Shown: piece by piece, positions 43,002 through 55,089 of the stretch | How the letters are laid out: every line of letters begins with the position of its first letter | Numbering within the stretch: position 1 is the first letter of the stretch | DNA from: Pseudobutyrivibrio sp. | GTDB lineage: Bacteria > Bacillota > Clostridia > Lachnospirales > Lachnospiraceae | Direction: 5' to 3' | Assembly (NCBI GenBank): GCA_017557435.1 | Contig: JAFYYR010000001.1 | Span: forward strand, 1-64,000 | Length of the DNA stretch: 64,000 nucleotides | The notes under the pieces: generated by a model | Told to the model about the DNA's origin: nothing | What the model saw: the letters and a program-made list of their open reading frames with translations, nothing else | Databases searched by the model: none | Translations under genes and position numbers: made by a program

Positions 43002-43913
43002 CTAATCCAGTTTAATTCTAGGGTCAACCATCTTGTATACAATATCTGTAAGTAGATTTGCTACAACCATAAGCATAGCAAGGAAAATTGTAACTGCCAT
43101 AATTGTTGGGTAATCTCGTGTTGAAATAGATGTTACAAATGTTGAGCCCAGTCCACCTATTGTAAAAATGTTTTCTACAACCATAGAACCAGTAAGGATG
43201 TATGCAACCATTGGTCCTACGTATGTGATAACTGGAATAAGAGCGTTTCTAAGCGCATGTACAAAGATAACTTTAGTTCTTGAAACACCTTTAGCTCTAG
43301 CTGTTCTGATGTAATCCTGATTTAAAGCATCAAGCATACTTGTCTTTGTAAGACGAGTAATATATGCCATTGGATAAACTGCAAGTGCAATTACAGGAAG
43401 AGTGTAGTTAGGATCTTCAGATGAAAATACTGGAAACAATCCTAATTTTAAACAGAATACAAGTAATAAAAGTGTAGCAAGTACAAAGGAAGGCATAGCC
43501 GTTCCTAAAGTTGTAAAGAATATTATAAGTCTGTCTGGTAATTTGTTTCTGTTAAGTGCAGCAATAGCACCAAGAATAATTCCTATAACAATAGCAATAG
43601 CAGCAGCTCTAAGACCTAAACCTGCTGAAACTGAAAACTTTTCAATCATATCGTTCCAAATAGGACGACCTGACTTTGTTGAAATACCCCAATCTCCGTG
43701 AAGAAGATTGCCCATATAGAGCCTATACTGTTCTCCTAAAGGCTTATCCAAGTTATATCTTGCCTCTAACTGTTGGATAACCGCTGGATCTGTGGCCTTT
43801 TCCTTGTTGAAAGGACCACCTGGAATAGCGTTCATAGCAAAAAATGTAATTAATGTAATAATCCATAATGACACTATCGCCAGTAAAATTCGCTTTAAAA
43901 CATACTTAGCCAA
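43002..43913 (-). CDS. oppB: Oligopeptide ABC transporter permease OppB
   Basis: A 303-residue six-helix permease. The N-terminus MAKYVLKRILLAIVSLWIIT and the following FAMNAIPGGPF are typical of OppB. The EAA loop reads RTARAKGVSRTKVIFVHALRNA. The start codon is TTG, with AAGGAG about ten bases upstream; the overlapping ATG in another frame stops after seven codons. It is the first gene of the oppBCDFA operon, 61 bases after the fumarase beta gene. Confidence 0.94.
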   Translation of the reverse strand: MAKYVLKRILLAIVSLWIITLITFFAMNAIPGGPFNKEKATDPAVIQQLEARYNLDKPLGEQYRLYMGNLLHGDWGISTKSGRPIWNDMIEKFSVSAGLGLRAAAIAIVIGIILGAIAALNRNKLPDRLIIFFTTLGTAMPSFVLATLLLLVFCLKLGLFPVFSSEDPNYTLPVIALAVYPMAYITRLTKTSMLDALNQDYIRTARAKGVSRTKVIFVHALRNALIPVITYVGPMVAYILTGSMVVENIFTIGGLGSTFVTSISTRDYPTIMAVTIFLAMLMVVANLLTDIVYKMVDPRIKLD

Positions 43914-43974
43914 TTCATTTATACTCCTTTTCTAATTTCTTTCTTTTATTAAAATCCCTTATTAATTAAAGAAT

Positions 43975-44526
43975 TTATAAACTGGCAAATTCTTTGATTG
44001 CTGTTTCGTATAAGTTGTTCCCCCTTGAATCAACTACTACGATAACAGGAAAATCTTCCACATATAGCTTGCGGATTGCTTCTGCTCCAAGGTCGTCATA
44101 ACAAATGACCTCAGATGATTTGATACATTTTGATAGGAGAGCACCGGCCCCTCCTACCGCTGCGAAATACACAGCGTTATTTCTTACAACAGCATCTATA
44201 ACTTCTTTTGTTCTCTTACCTTTTCCTATCATGGCCTTAAGTCCAAGATCTAAGAGGCGTGGTGCGTATTTATCCATACGACTTGCTGTTGTTGGTCCTG
44301 CTGAACCTATTGGTCTGCCTTCCCTTGCTGGAGAAGGTCCCATATAATAAATTGTTTCATTTTCAATTGGAATCGGAAGTTCTTCTCCCTTGTTAAGTGC
44401 CTCATCCATGCGCTTGTGAGCTGCATCTCTTGCCACATATATGTAACCTGTGATGTAGCAATAGTCTCCGGCTGAAAGATTTGAAGTAACTTCTGATGTA
44501 ATCGGTGTTGTTATTCTCTGCTCCAT
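43975..44526 (-). CDS. Class I fumarate hydratase, beta subunit
   Basis: A 183-residue C-terminal-domain subunit of the oxygen-sensitive class I fumarase (or tartrate dehydratase-like) family. Motifs are GSAGPTTASRMD, KTAMIGKG-like LKAMIGKGKRT, and YFAAVGGAGALL. It interconverts fumarate and malate together with the alpha subunit. Its ATG overlaps the alpha stop in a TAATG junction, so the subunits are translationally coupled. L(+)-tartrate dehydratase is the main alternative; the absence of tartrate genes nearby favours fumarase. Confidence 0.85.
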   Translation of the reverse strand: MEQRITTPITSEVTSNLSAGDYCYITGYIYVARDAAHKRMDEALNKGEELPIPIENETIYYMGPSPAREGRPIGSAGPTTASRMDKYAPRLLDLGLKAMIGKGKRTKEVIDAVVRNNAVYFAAVGGAGALLSKCIKSSEVICYDDLGAEAIRKLYVEDFPVIVVVDSRGNNLYETAIKEFASL

Positions 44527-45368
44527 TACATTACCCTCGTTGTATGTCTATTAACGTGACAGCAAATATTAATTGCAACTGGAAGCCCAGCTATATGAGT
44601 AGCATAGGTGTTAATATTTACCGCTAGAGCAGTAGTAGTACCACCAAGTCCGCCTGGGCCAATGCCAAGCTTATTTATCTTTTCAAGCATCTCATCCTCT
44701 AAGTCCTTTACCCAAGGAATGGTTGGACGCTCAGAAAATTCTCTAGTAAGAGCTTTCTTAGCCATAAGTGCAGACTTTTCAAATGTACCGCCAATACCAA
44801 CACCTACAACCATAGGTGGACAAGCATTTGGTCCGGCATCTTTAACGGCTGTAAGGATTGCATCCTTCACACCTTCGATTCCGTCTGCAGGCTTTAACAT
44901 AAAAATTCGACTCATGTTCTCTGAGCCAAATCCCTTTGGAGCTATGGTAATTTTAAGTTCATCTCCAGGTACTATATCGTAGTGTATTACCGCTGGAGTA
45001 TTGTCCTTTGTGTTGACTCTCTCAATTGGGTCACCCACAACTGACTTTCTAAGATATCCATCAGTGTATCCTCGTCTGACTCCCTCATTAATGGCGTCAG
45101 TAAGGGAACCACCCTCAATATGAACATCCTGACCTAGTTCAACAAAAAATACTGCCATACCAGTATCCTGGCAAATTGGAATCATTTCCTTATCAGCAAT
45201 ATCTAGGTTTTCTTGAAGCTGGTTTAAAATTTTCTTTCCTAGCTCTGATTTTTCAGTGTTAATAGCATTCTTAAGTGCAGAATTCATATCTGTAGATAGA
45301 TAATAATTTGCCTCGATGCACATGTCTTTTACGTTATCACTAATTGTAGTAGTATTTATTATCTTCAT
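44526..45368 (-). CDS. Class I fumarate hydratase, alpha subunit
   Basis: A 280-residue [4Fe-4S] subunit. Cluster Cys candidates are in PICQDTGMAVFF, GPNACPPMVVGVGIGG and INICCHVNRHT. The signature SENMSRIFMLKPADG is typical of the N-terminal fumarase/tartrate dehydratase domain. RBS AGGAT lies upstream, and a promoter-like TTGCTT-17-GATAAT precedes it. Fumarase and the aconitase-family enzyme at 8.7 kb are two oxygen-labile parts of a probably incomplete TCA pathway. Confidence 0.86.
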   Translation of the reverse strand: MKIINTTTISDNVKDMCIEANYYLSTDMNSALKNAINTEKSELGKKILNQLQENLDIADKEMIPICQDTGMAVFFVELGQDVHIEGGSLTDAINEGVRRGYTDGYLRKSVVGDPIERVNTKDNTPAVIHYDIVPGDELKITIAPKGFGSENMSRIFMLKPADGIEGVKDAILTAVKDAGPNACPPMVVGVGIGGTFEKSALMAKKALTREFSERPTIPWVKDLEDEMLEKINKLGIGPGGLGGTTTALAVNINTYATHIAGLPVAINICCHVNRHTTRVM

Positions 45369-45392
45369 TACAATATCCTGTTATTACTTTAA

Positions 45393-45421
45393 ATTATCAC
45401 TGCTTTACATGATTAAAGCAA
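45393..45421 (-). promoter_or_regulatory. Candidate promoter of the fumarase genes
   Basis: On the minus strand TTGCTT (45416-45421) and GATAAT (45393-45398) are 17 bases apart, just after the gyrA terminator. Confidence 0.45.
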
Positions 45422-45429
45422 ATTTTTTC

Positions 45430-45467
45430 AAAATAAAAGGGCTGCTATTTAAAGTAAATAACAGCCC
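45430..45467 (-). terminator. Rho-independent terminator after gyrA
   Basis: GGGCTGCTATTTA (45439-45451) pairs with TAAATAACAGCCC (45455-45467) with one internal mismatch. On the minus strand it is followed by TTTTATTTT (45430-45438). It ends the dnaN-to-gyrA transcript. Confidence 0.85.
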
Positions 45468-45492
45468 CATTGCTATTAAAAGTTACCTGAAT

Positions 45493-48027
45493 CTATGATT
45501 CGGTTGTTGAACCCTCATTTAATTCTTCAACCTCTTCTGACAGAATTGTATCACTTTTTCTAACTTTTGCAATACTAATTAACTTAGTATTTTCTTTTAA
45601 GTCGATTAATTTAACTCCTGATGTAATTCTACTGAGGAGTGTTGTGCCTGCAACTTCTATTCTAATAATTGTTCCAGCAGTATTGATAAGCATTACCTCA
45701 TCATCCTTCTCCACTGCCTTTGCACCTATCAGATTTCCAGTCTTTTCAGTAATCTTATAACACTTAACACCCTTACCACCACGGTGGATTGTGTTGAACT
45801 CTGTCATAAGAGTACATTTACCAAGACCATTTTCTGATACTGTCATAAGACTCTCACCCTGTGAGATAAGCTGCATGCCAATAATCTCATCATCAGCAGA
45901 AAGGTTCATACCGATAACACCCATGGTTGCACGACCAGTTGCACGAACCTCAGTCTCTGAGAATCGAATTGCCTGTCCGTATTTTGTAACCATGATTACA
46001 TCTTCATCCCCATCGGTTAACTTAACCTCAATAAGTGTATCATCGTCACGAAGAGTTATAGCTGTAAGACCATTCTTTCTGATATTTTCGTATTCTGTAA
46101 TCTTTGTTTTCTTAACAAATCCATCAGCTGTAGCCATGAAGAGGTATTTATCCTCGTGATAATCCTCAACTGGAATCATAGCTGTGATTTTCTCATCTGG
46201 CTGAAGCTGAAGAATATTTACAATGGCTATTCCTCGGCTTGTTCGGCTAGACTCTGGAATCTCATATGCCTTGATTCGATATACTCGACCCTTATTTGTA
46301 AAGAAGAGGAGATAATCGTGAGAAGACATCATAAGCATTTCTGTAACATAATCGTCGTCGATTGTGTCCATACCCTTGATTCCCTTGCCACCTCTATGCT
46401 GAGCCTTAAAGTTGTCCTCATTCATACGCTTGATATAACCAAGCTTTGTAAATGTAACAACTGTATTTGTAACAGGAATCATATCTTCCATGCTGATATC
46501 AAACTCATCAAAGCCGATGCTTGTGCGTCTATCATCACCGTACTTATCAGCAATCTCTGTAATCTCAGTTTTGATAACTGCAAGAAGAACTTTCTCGTCT
46601 GCAAGAATTGCCTTTAACTTACCGATGAGAATCTGTAAGTCATTGTACTCCTGCTGAATCTTGTCTCTCTCCAAACCTGTGAGAGCACGAAGTCTCATGT
46701 CGACAATTGCCTGAGCCTGAGCATCTGAAAGTCCAAAGCGCTCCATCAATGTAATCTTTGCTGTGGCCACATCTGCAGAACTTCTGATAATCTGGATTAC
46801 TTCATCGATATTATCAAGAGCTATAAGTAAGCCCTCTAAAATGTGAGCTCTCTCTTCAGCCTTGTTAAGCTCGTACTTTGTACGTCTTGTCACTACATCC
46901 TTCTGATGATTGAGGTAGTGTACAAGCATCTGCTTAAGATTAAGAATCTTTGGCTGATTATCAACAAGTGCAAGCATGATAACACCAAATGTATCCTGAA
47001 GCTGAGTATGCTTGTAAAGCTGGTTTAAGATGATGTTAGGATTAACATCACGTCTAAGCTCTATACAAATTCTCATACCTTCACGTGATGATTCATCACG
47101 AAGGTCTGTGATTCCGTCGATTCTCTTATCCTTGTGAAGCTCAGCTATTTTTTCAATAAGTCGAGCTTTGTTAACCATATATGGAAGCTCAGTTACAACG
47201 ATACGATTCTTACCGTTGTCCATTGGCTCGATTTCTGAAACGGCGCGGACTCTGATTTTAGCACGACCTGTGCGATAGGCCTCTTCGATTCCTGCCTTTC
47301 CTAAAATCACACCACCTGTTGGGAAGTCTGGACCCTTAACAATTTCAAGAATCTCGTCGATTTCTGTATCTCTATCTTCCTCAATCTGGTTATCGATAAT
47401 CTTATTAACAGCACCAATAACTTCTCGAAGATTATGTGGTGGAATATTAGTAGCCATACCTACGGCGATACCAGTTGTACCATTAACAAGTAGGTTAGGG
47501 TAACGAGCAGGAAGAACTGTTGGTTCCTTTTCTGTCTCGTCAAAGTTTGGCATGAAATCAACGCCGTCCATGTCGATATCTTTACCGGTTGTGAATTTAT
47601 CATCCTTGTAATTGATACCAAACATGGTCATGGAAATCTTAGAAAGGCGGGCCTCTGTGTATCGCATGGCAGCTGCGCCATCACCATCCACAGAACCAAA
47701 GTTACCATGTCCATCTACTAGTGGATAACGTGTATTCCATTCCTGAGCCATGTTGACAAGTGCTCCGTAAATTGAGCTGTCACCATGTGGGTGATATTTA
47801 CCCATTGTATCACCGACAATACGAGCACATTTTCTGTGTGGCTTGTCGGGACCGTTGTTGAGTTCTATCATTGAGAAAAGAACTCTTCGTTGAACTGGCT
47901 TTAAACCGTCTCTTACATCTGGCAGCGCACGGGATGCAATTACACTCATGGCGTAGTCAATGTATGAGGTTTCCATTGTCTGTTTCAGGTCAACTTCATG
48001 AATATTATCAAAAATTTTGTCGTCCAT
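45493..48027 (-). CDS. gyrA: DNA gyrase subunit A
   Basis: An 844-residue type IIA topoisomerase subunit that cleaves and rejoins DNA. The catalytic Tyr is in AAAMRYTEARLS. The quinolone-binding helix reads HPHGDSSIYGALVNMAQ, with Ser at the position equivalent to E. coli Ser83 and Gly at that of Asp87. The C-terminal pinwheel (from ~500) includes a GyrA box, HRGGKGIKG. RBS AAAGGAT precedes the ATG. It follows gyrB by 52 bases that include a UUCG-capped hairpin. Confidence 0.97.
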   Translation of the reverse strand: MDDKIFDNIHEVDLKQTMETSYIDYAMSVIASRALPDVRDGLKPVQRRVLFSMIELNNGPDKPHRKCARIVGDTMGKYHPHGDSSIYGALVNMAQEWNTRYPLVDGHGNFGSVDGDGAAAMRYTEARLSKISMTMFGINYKDDKFTTGKDIDMDGVDFMPNFDETEKEPTVLPARYPNLLVNGTTGIAVGMATNIPPHNLREVIGAVNKIIDNQIEEDRDTEIDEILEIVKGPDFPTGGVILGKAGIEEAYRTGRAKIRVRAVSEIEPMDNGKNRIVVTELPYMVNKARLIEKIAELHKDKRIDGITDLRDESSREGMRICIELRRDVNPNIILNQLYKHTQLQDTFGVIMLALVDNQPKILNLKQMLVHYLNHQKDVVTRRTKYELNKAEERAHILEGLLIALDNIDEVIQIIRSSADVATAKITLMERFGLSDAQAQAIVDMRLRALTGLERDKIQQEYNDLQILIGKLKAILADEKVLLAVIKTEITEIADKYGDDRRTSIGFDEFDISMEDMIPVTNTVVTFTKLGYIKRMNEDNFKAQHRGGKGIKGMDTIDDDYVTEMLMMSSHDYLLFFTNKGRVYRIKAYEIPESSRTSRGIAIVNILQLQPDEKITAMIPVEDYHEDKYLFMATADGFVKKTKITEYENIRKNGLTAITLRDDDTLIEVKLTDGDEDVIMVTKYGQAIRFSETEVRATGRATMGVIGMNLSADDEIIGMQLISQGESLMTVSENGLGKCTLMTEFNTIHRGGKGVKCYKITEKTGNLIGAKAVEKDDEVMLINTAGTIIRIEVAGTTLLSRITSGVKLIDLKENTKLISIAKVRKSDTILSEEVEELNEGSTTES

Positions 48028-48050
48028 AATTATCCTTTATCTCTGCTAAT

Positions 48051-48063
48051 CGGGCGAAGCCCG
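48051..48063 (-). other. UUCG-type hairpin between gyrB and gyrA
   Basis: On the minus strand CGGGCTTCGCCCG folds into a short GC stem capped by a C(UUCG)-like loop. No T-run follows in the gyrA direction, so it is not a terminator of gyrB. On the plus strand the same palindrome is followed by AAATTTTTTT and could stop antisense transcription. Confidence 0.55.
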
Positions 48064-48079
48064 AAATTTTTTTACAAAT

Positions 48080-51090
<3,011 letters not shown>

Positions 51091-51101
<11 letters not shown>

Positions 51102-51306
51102 TAGTAACTGTTACGCTTTCTCCATTAAATTCAACTACATCACCAGGATAAACCTTTTTTCCACGGCGAGTTTCAACTTCGCCATTATATTTTACAAGTC
51201 CATCTTCAATGACTTCCTTAGCCATTGCTCCAGACTCAACTAAGTTAGCAAGCTTAAGAAGCTGGCCAAGTTTGATAAATTCATCTCTAATTTGAATAGT
51301 TTCCAT
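51091..51306 (-). CDS. yaaA: S4 domain RNA-binding protein YaaA
   Basis: A 71-residue protein made almost entirely of an S4 fold (LVESGAMAKEVIEDGLVKYNG, ETRRGKKVYPGD). This gene is conserved between dnaN and recF in Firmicutes and has been linked to ribosome assembly (RlbA). Its ATG overlaps the dnaN stop in a TAATG junction. Confidence 0.92.
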
Positions 51307-52421
51307 TAATTAGCTCCTGGATTGTTAAAGTTTACAGGAAGGACAATGTAAATATATGTGCCTTCATCATCTTTAATGAAGCAAGGGCTCTTTGCATTTA
51401 ACATATAAAGATTGATTTCTTCATCATCAATAGCCTTAAGTGCATCCATAACAAACTTAGGATTAAAGCCAATCATGATATCCTTACCTTCTTTAACAAT
51501 ATCAATATCTTCATTCATTGATCCAATAAATGATGTAACTGAAAGTGACATTACATTATCAGTAACATTAACAATGATTGGTTTCTTATCACCTTCATTA
51601 ACGATAGTGTTAGCTCTATCAATACAATCAAGTAAATCTTTTTTATTAATCTTAACTTTTGTCTCGTAATCAGCTGAAAGCATCTGCTCAATTTTGAAAA
51701 ACTCACCCTGAATAATACGAGATACTACAGTAGTCTGATCAAATTCAAATACAATATGATTATCAGTAACAAAGATATTTACAAAATCATCAACACCACC
51801 ATCAATGATTTTAATAATCTCATTTAAAGTATTCTTTGGAACAACAACATTAATATTGTTAGTAACATCCTTAAGGTCAACGTATCTGATTGAAACTCTA
51901 TGACCATCAAGTGCAACTGCTTTTAGCTTTCCATCTTTGATTTCTAAAAGCTCACCTGTCATCATCTTATTATTATCCTTATCAGGAACAGTAAAGATAG
52001 TCTTTCTAATAATCTCTCTTAATGTATATTGAGAAATAACAATTGGTTGATTTCTAGTAACAACTGGAATGTATGAGAAATCTTCTCCTGATTTACCTAC
52101 ATTAAAGAACTTTGCTTTTTCACAAGTAATCTTTGTATTAAATGAAGCATCAGTCTCTATAGTAACTTCATTATCAGGAAGCTTTCTAACAATATCAGAG
52201 AAAATCTTTGCATCAAGTGCTACAATTCCTCTTTCTTCAATAGTTCCATTTATAATTGTCTCAATTCCAAGTTCCATATTATTAGCAGTAAGCTTAATTT
52301 CTCCAGAAGATGCATCTATAAGAATGCATTCAAGAATAGCCATTGTAGTTTTGGTAGGAACTGCTTTTGAAACAAAATTAACTCCTTTTAAAAGGTCTGC
52401 TTTTTGACATCTGATTTTCAT
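51306..52421 (-). CDS. dnaN: DNA polymerase III beta subunit (sliding clamp)
   Basis: A 371-residue clamp protein with three repeated domains. It starts MKIRCQKADLLKGVNFVSKAV and ends in the hydrophobic-cleft strand TYIYIVLPVNF. It tethers the replicative polymerase to DNA. RBS AAAGGGAG precedes the ATG. The 270-base gap to dnaA holds an AT-rich origin subregion. Confidence 0.96.
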   Translation of the reverse strand: MKIRCQKADLLKGVNFVSKAVPTKTTMAILECILIDASSGEIKLTANNMELGIETIINGTIEERGIVALDAKIFSDIVRKLPDNEVTIETDASFNTKITCEKAKFFNVGKSGEDFSYIPVVTRNQPIVISQYTLREIIRKTIFTVPDKDNNKMMTGELLEIKDGKLKAVALDGHRVSIRYVDLKDVTNNINVVVPKNTLNEIIKIIDGGVDDFVNIFVTDNHIVFEFDQTTVVSRIIQGEFFKIEQMLSADYETKVKINKKDLLDCIDRANTIVNEGDKKPIIVNVTDNVMSLSVTSFIGSMNEDIDIVKEGKDIMIGFNPKFVMDALKAIDDEEINLYMLNAKSPCFIKDDEGTYIYIVLPVNFNNPGAN

Positions 52422-52429
52422 TTGATTGC

Positions 52430-52691
52430 TCCCTTTCTTAACATAAAAAAATATAATTTATTTTCTAAGTACTATTCTTATAGGCTGTTGATATGTATAT
52501 AAGTGTGAAACAGCAGTATTTACACGTAAAACGTGAAGGATAAGTGCTTAAAAATTTGTGAATTTATTATTGATAATCTATGGATAATTTGTGAATAAAA
52601 TTTGTTTAAAATATGGTTTTGTTTATTATCCGCAATTAATAAACAATCTAATAACAGCTTATCCATATATTTATCAACATGTTATTAACAA
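52430..52691. other. oriC: oriC subregion between dnaA and dnaN
   Basis: A very AT-rich 262-base gap with near-consensus DnaA boxes: TTATCCATA inverted at 52579-52587, TTATCCGCA at 52626-52634, TTATCCATA at 52659-52667 and TTATCAACA at 52671-52679. AT-only stretches nearby could unwind. It resembles the incC/DUE side of the Bacillus bipartite origin. A dnaN promoter should also lie here but is not clear. Confidence 0.65.
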
Positions 52692-54077
52692 TTAGTTTGG
52701 ATTAATTTTCTTTTTAATAGTTTCAACAAGTGATTTTGTACTATCATCTTTGTTGATTTCTTCTTCTATTTTGTTAGCACCATGGATAATAGTAGAGTGG
52801 TCTCTACCACCAAGTAACACACCAATTGCCTGGAGAGAAGAATCAGTCATTGTATTACATAAGTACATAGCAATCTGTCTAGGTCTAACTACATTGCTTG
52901 ATCTATTTTTTGATGCCATCTGATCTACTGTAATTCCAAAATGTTCTGAAACAACTTCAATAATAAGCTGTGGAGTTATCTCTCTTGATATATTAGGTGA
53001 GATAAAATTCTGAAGTTCTCTTTCAGCAATATCCATTGTGATATCAATTTTTTCAAGTCTAGAAAAAGCGATAAGTTTATTTAAAGCTCCTTCTATTTCA
53101 CGAATGTTAGATTGAATATTTTCAGCAATGTATTTTCTAATTGATTCATCAAGATTGAAATTCTTTTCTTCAATCTTTTTATTTAAGATAGCCATACGTG
53201 TTTCATAATCTGGATATCCAATATCAGCCATAAGACCCATATCGAATCTTGATTTGAAACGGTCATCTAATGTCTCCATATCTTTTGGTGGCTTATCAGA
53301 TGAAATAACAATCTGCTTACCCATTGCATGAAGAGCATTAAATGTGTGGAAAAATTCTTCCTGTGTTGCTTCTTTTCCTATAATAAACTGAATATCATCA
53401 ACCATGAGAACATCAACTGTACGATACTTATCTCTGAATCGCTGCATAGCTGTAGCGTTGTTATTAGTTCTCATGTTCTCAATAACTTCGTTAGTGAACT
53501 CTTCTGAAGTTACATATAATATGTGAGTATTTGGATTTTGATTTTCGATGTAATTACCGATGGCCTGCATCAAGTGAGTCTTACCAAGTCCAGGACCTCC
53601 ATATATATAGAGGGGATTGTAAAATTCACCTGGTGATTCTGCTACTGCAAGAGCTGCAGTCTGAGCAAATCGGTTATTACGACCAACGACGAAATTATCG
53701 AATGTAAATTTAGGATTAATTGTAGAATTTCCTATTTTCTTATTATTAAATAGAGGTGTTTCTTCTATTTTAATATGCTGTGTATCATTATCAGCTTTAA
53801 GCTTGTTAGCTTCTTCTTGAGAAATGATTACGATTTCATCAAATGAATTACCAGTGAGCTCTGCAATTGAGACTTTAATAGGAGTACCAAATTTTCTGGT
53901 AACATATCCTATAGTCATGCTGCTTTGATCACCGTTGAAAATTATATATAATTTATTATCTTCTATTTGAAATAATTCAAGAGGCTTAAGCCAAGATTCA
54001 TAAGATACTTCTGCTACAACATACTCTGTTTTTACATAAGCGAGAATCTCATCCCATTTTTTAACAATTTCTTCCAT
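52692..54077 (-). CDS. dnaA: Chromosomal replication initiator protein DnaA
   Basis: A 461-residue AAA+ initiator. Domain I (~1-85) includes SYESWLKPLELF. Walker A is GGPGLGKTHLMQ at about residue 160, Walker B is VLMVDDIQFI, and the arginine-finger region is DDRFKSRFDMGL. The domain IV DnaA-box-binding helix-turn-helix is near 400-440, with LLGGRDHSTIIHG. RBS AAAGGGAT precedes the ATG. It is flanked on both sides by DnaA boxes. Confidence 0.98.
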   Translation of the reverse strand: MEEIVKKWDEILAYVKTEYVVAEVSYESWLKPLELFQIEDNKLYIIFNGDQSSMTIGYVTRKFGTPIKVSIAELTGNSFDEIVIISQEEANKLKADNDTQHIKIEETPLFNNKKIGNSTINPKFTFDNFVVGRNNRFAQTAALAVAESPGEFYNPLYIYGGPGLGKTHLMQAIGNYIENQNPNTHILYVTSEEFTNEVIENMRTNNNATAMQRFRDKYRTVDVLMVDDIQFIIGKEATQEEFFHTFNALHAMGKQIVISSDKPPKDMETLDDRFKSRFDMGLMADIGYPDYETRMAILNKKIEEKNFNLDESIRKYIAENIQSNIREIEGALNKLIAFSRLEKIDITMDIAERELQNFISPNISREITPQLIIEVVSEHFGITVDQMASKNRSSNVVRPRQIAMYLCNTMTDSSLQAIGVLLGGRDHSTIIHGANKIEEEINKDDSTKSLVETIKKKINPN

Positions 54078-54478
54078 CTAATATCCCTTTTATCCACATT
54101 TTAATTATTTCCATTCTAACCTATATAAGGCTTTTTAGCAATATTTTACCCTAAAAGGTGTAGGGGGTTGTTTAATGATAAAAATGGCTTATTTTTTAAA
54201 TTTGAGCCTATGTAATTGATTTTTGAGTTATCCACCATTAAAAAATGAAGTTATCCACAGTTTTATTCCTTAATTTTAATATGTTTTTTGATTAAATTGT
54301 TGAAATTTTTGATTTAATTTGACTTTATCCACAATGTTATCCACAGGTTGTAGATAACAATTATTTTTTTTTAGGGGTTTTAACACTATATTTTGTATTT
54401 TATTTTATTAATGTAGTTAAGATATTGTGTTTTTTAGTTATCCACAGGTATGTTTACTTTTAATTAATGCTTTTTTTA
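54078..54478. other. oriC: oriC main DnaA-box cluster between dnaA and rpmH
   Basis: This gap holds six boxes in the same orientation: perfect TTATCCACA at 54090-54098, 54251-54259, 54325-54333, 54337-54345 and 54438-54446, and TTATCCACC at 54228-54236. Runs of A/T surround them. Gene orientation and leading-strand direction switch here. It corresponds to the box cluster upstream of dnaA in Bacillus. The exact start of unwinding cannot be read from sequence. Confidence 0.9.
54113..54141 (-). promoter_or_regulatory. dnaA promoter
   Basis: On the minus strand TTGCTA (54136-54141) and TAGAAT (54113-54118) are 17 bases apart. A perfect DnaA box (54090-54098) lies just downstream, between promoter and start codon, which would allow autoregulation by DnaA. 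Confidence 0.7.
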
Positions 54479-54507
54479 TTGACTTTATAGGGTTTTCCTT
54501 ATATAAT
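54479..54507 (+). promoter_or_regulatory. rpmH operon promoter
   Basis: TTGACT (54479-54484) and a perfect TATAAT (54502-54507) are 17 bases apart, 40 bases before rpmH. The nearest DnaA box ends 32 bases upstream of the -35. Confidence 0.85.
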
Positions 54508-54547
54508 TTCAACTGATGTTTTCTCATAAAGAGGAGGTGGATATATT

Positions 54548-54682
54548 ATGAAGATGACATATCAACCAAAAAAGAGACAGAGATCCAAAGTACATGGATT
54601 TAGATCTAGAATGAGCACAGCAGGCGGACGTAAGGTTCTTGCAGCTAGACGTGCAAAAGGAAGAAAGAAATTATCAGCTTAG
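54548..54682 (+). CDS. rpmH: 50S ribosomal protein L34
   Basis: A 44-residue, highly basic protein beginning [20 protein letters not shown] and ending AKGRKKLSA, the invariant L34 pattern. RBS GAGGAGG lies ten bases before the ATG. It is the first gene of the rightward rpmH-rnpA-yidD-yidC-khpB operon. Confidence 0.97.
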   Translation: MKMTYQPKKRQRSKVHGFRSRMSTAGGRKVLAARRAKGRKKLSA

Positions 54683-54730
54683 GCCACAGACCATGTGGTC
54701 TTTCTTTCTATTTAGAGGAAAATAATTGTT

Positions 54731-55069
54731 ATGGAATTTAGTGAATCTTTGAAAAAGAATAAGGACTTCACTGTTGTGTACAGAAGAGGTGTGTCAAAAG
54801 CTAATAGACAGCTTGTTATGTATATCTACCATAATAATACAGATCGAAATCGCATTGGAATTTCTGTTAGTAAAAAGGTTGGAAATTCAGTAGTTAGGCA
54901 TCATTTGACGAGACTGATAAGAGAAAGTTATAGACTAAACGAAGAGATGTTCAATAGTGGTTTGGACATTGTAGTCGTTGCAAGAGAAGCCTCGGCTTCT
55001 GCTACATTCGATGAGATTCAAAAATCTTTGCTTCATCTTGCAAATCTTCACAAGGTAACTCGAAAATAA
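54731..55069 (+). CDS. rnpA: Ribonuclease P protein component
   Basis: A 112-residue basic protein that assists the RNase P RNA in processing tRNA 5' ends. The RNR signature region is present as [21 protein letters not shown]. The N-terminus [16 protein letters not shown] is typical. It follows rpmH by 48 bases; RBS AGAGGA is upstream. Confidence 0.95.
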   Translation: MEFSESLKKNKDFTVVYRRGVSKANRQLVMYIYHNNTDRNRIGISVSKKVGNSVVRHHLTRLIRESYRLNEEMFNSGLDIVVVAREASASATFDEIQKSLLHLANLHKVTRK

Positions 55070-55089
55070 TTGGAATCATCGTTTCTATT

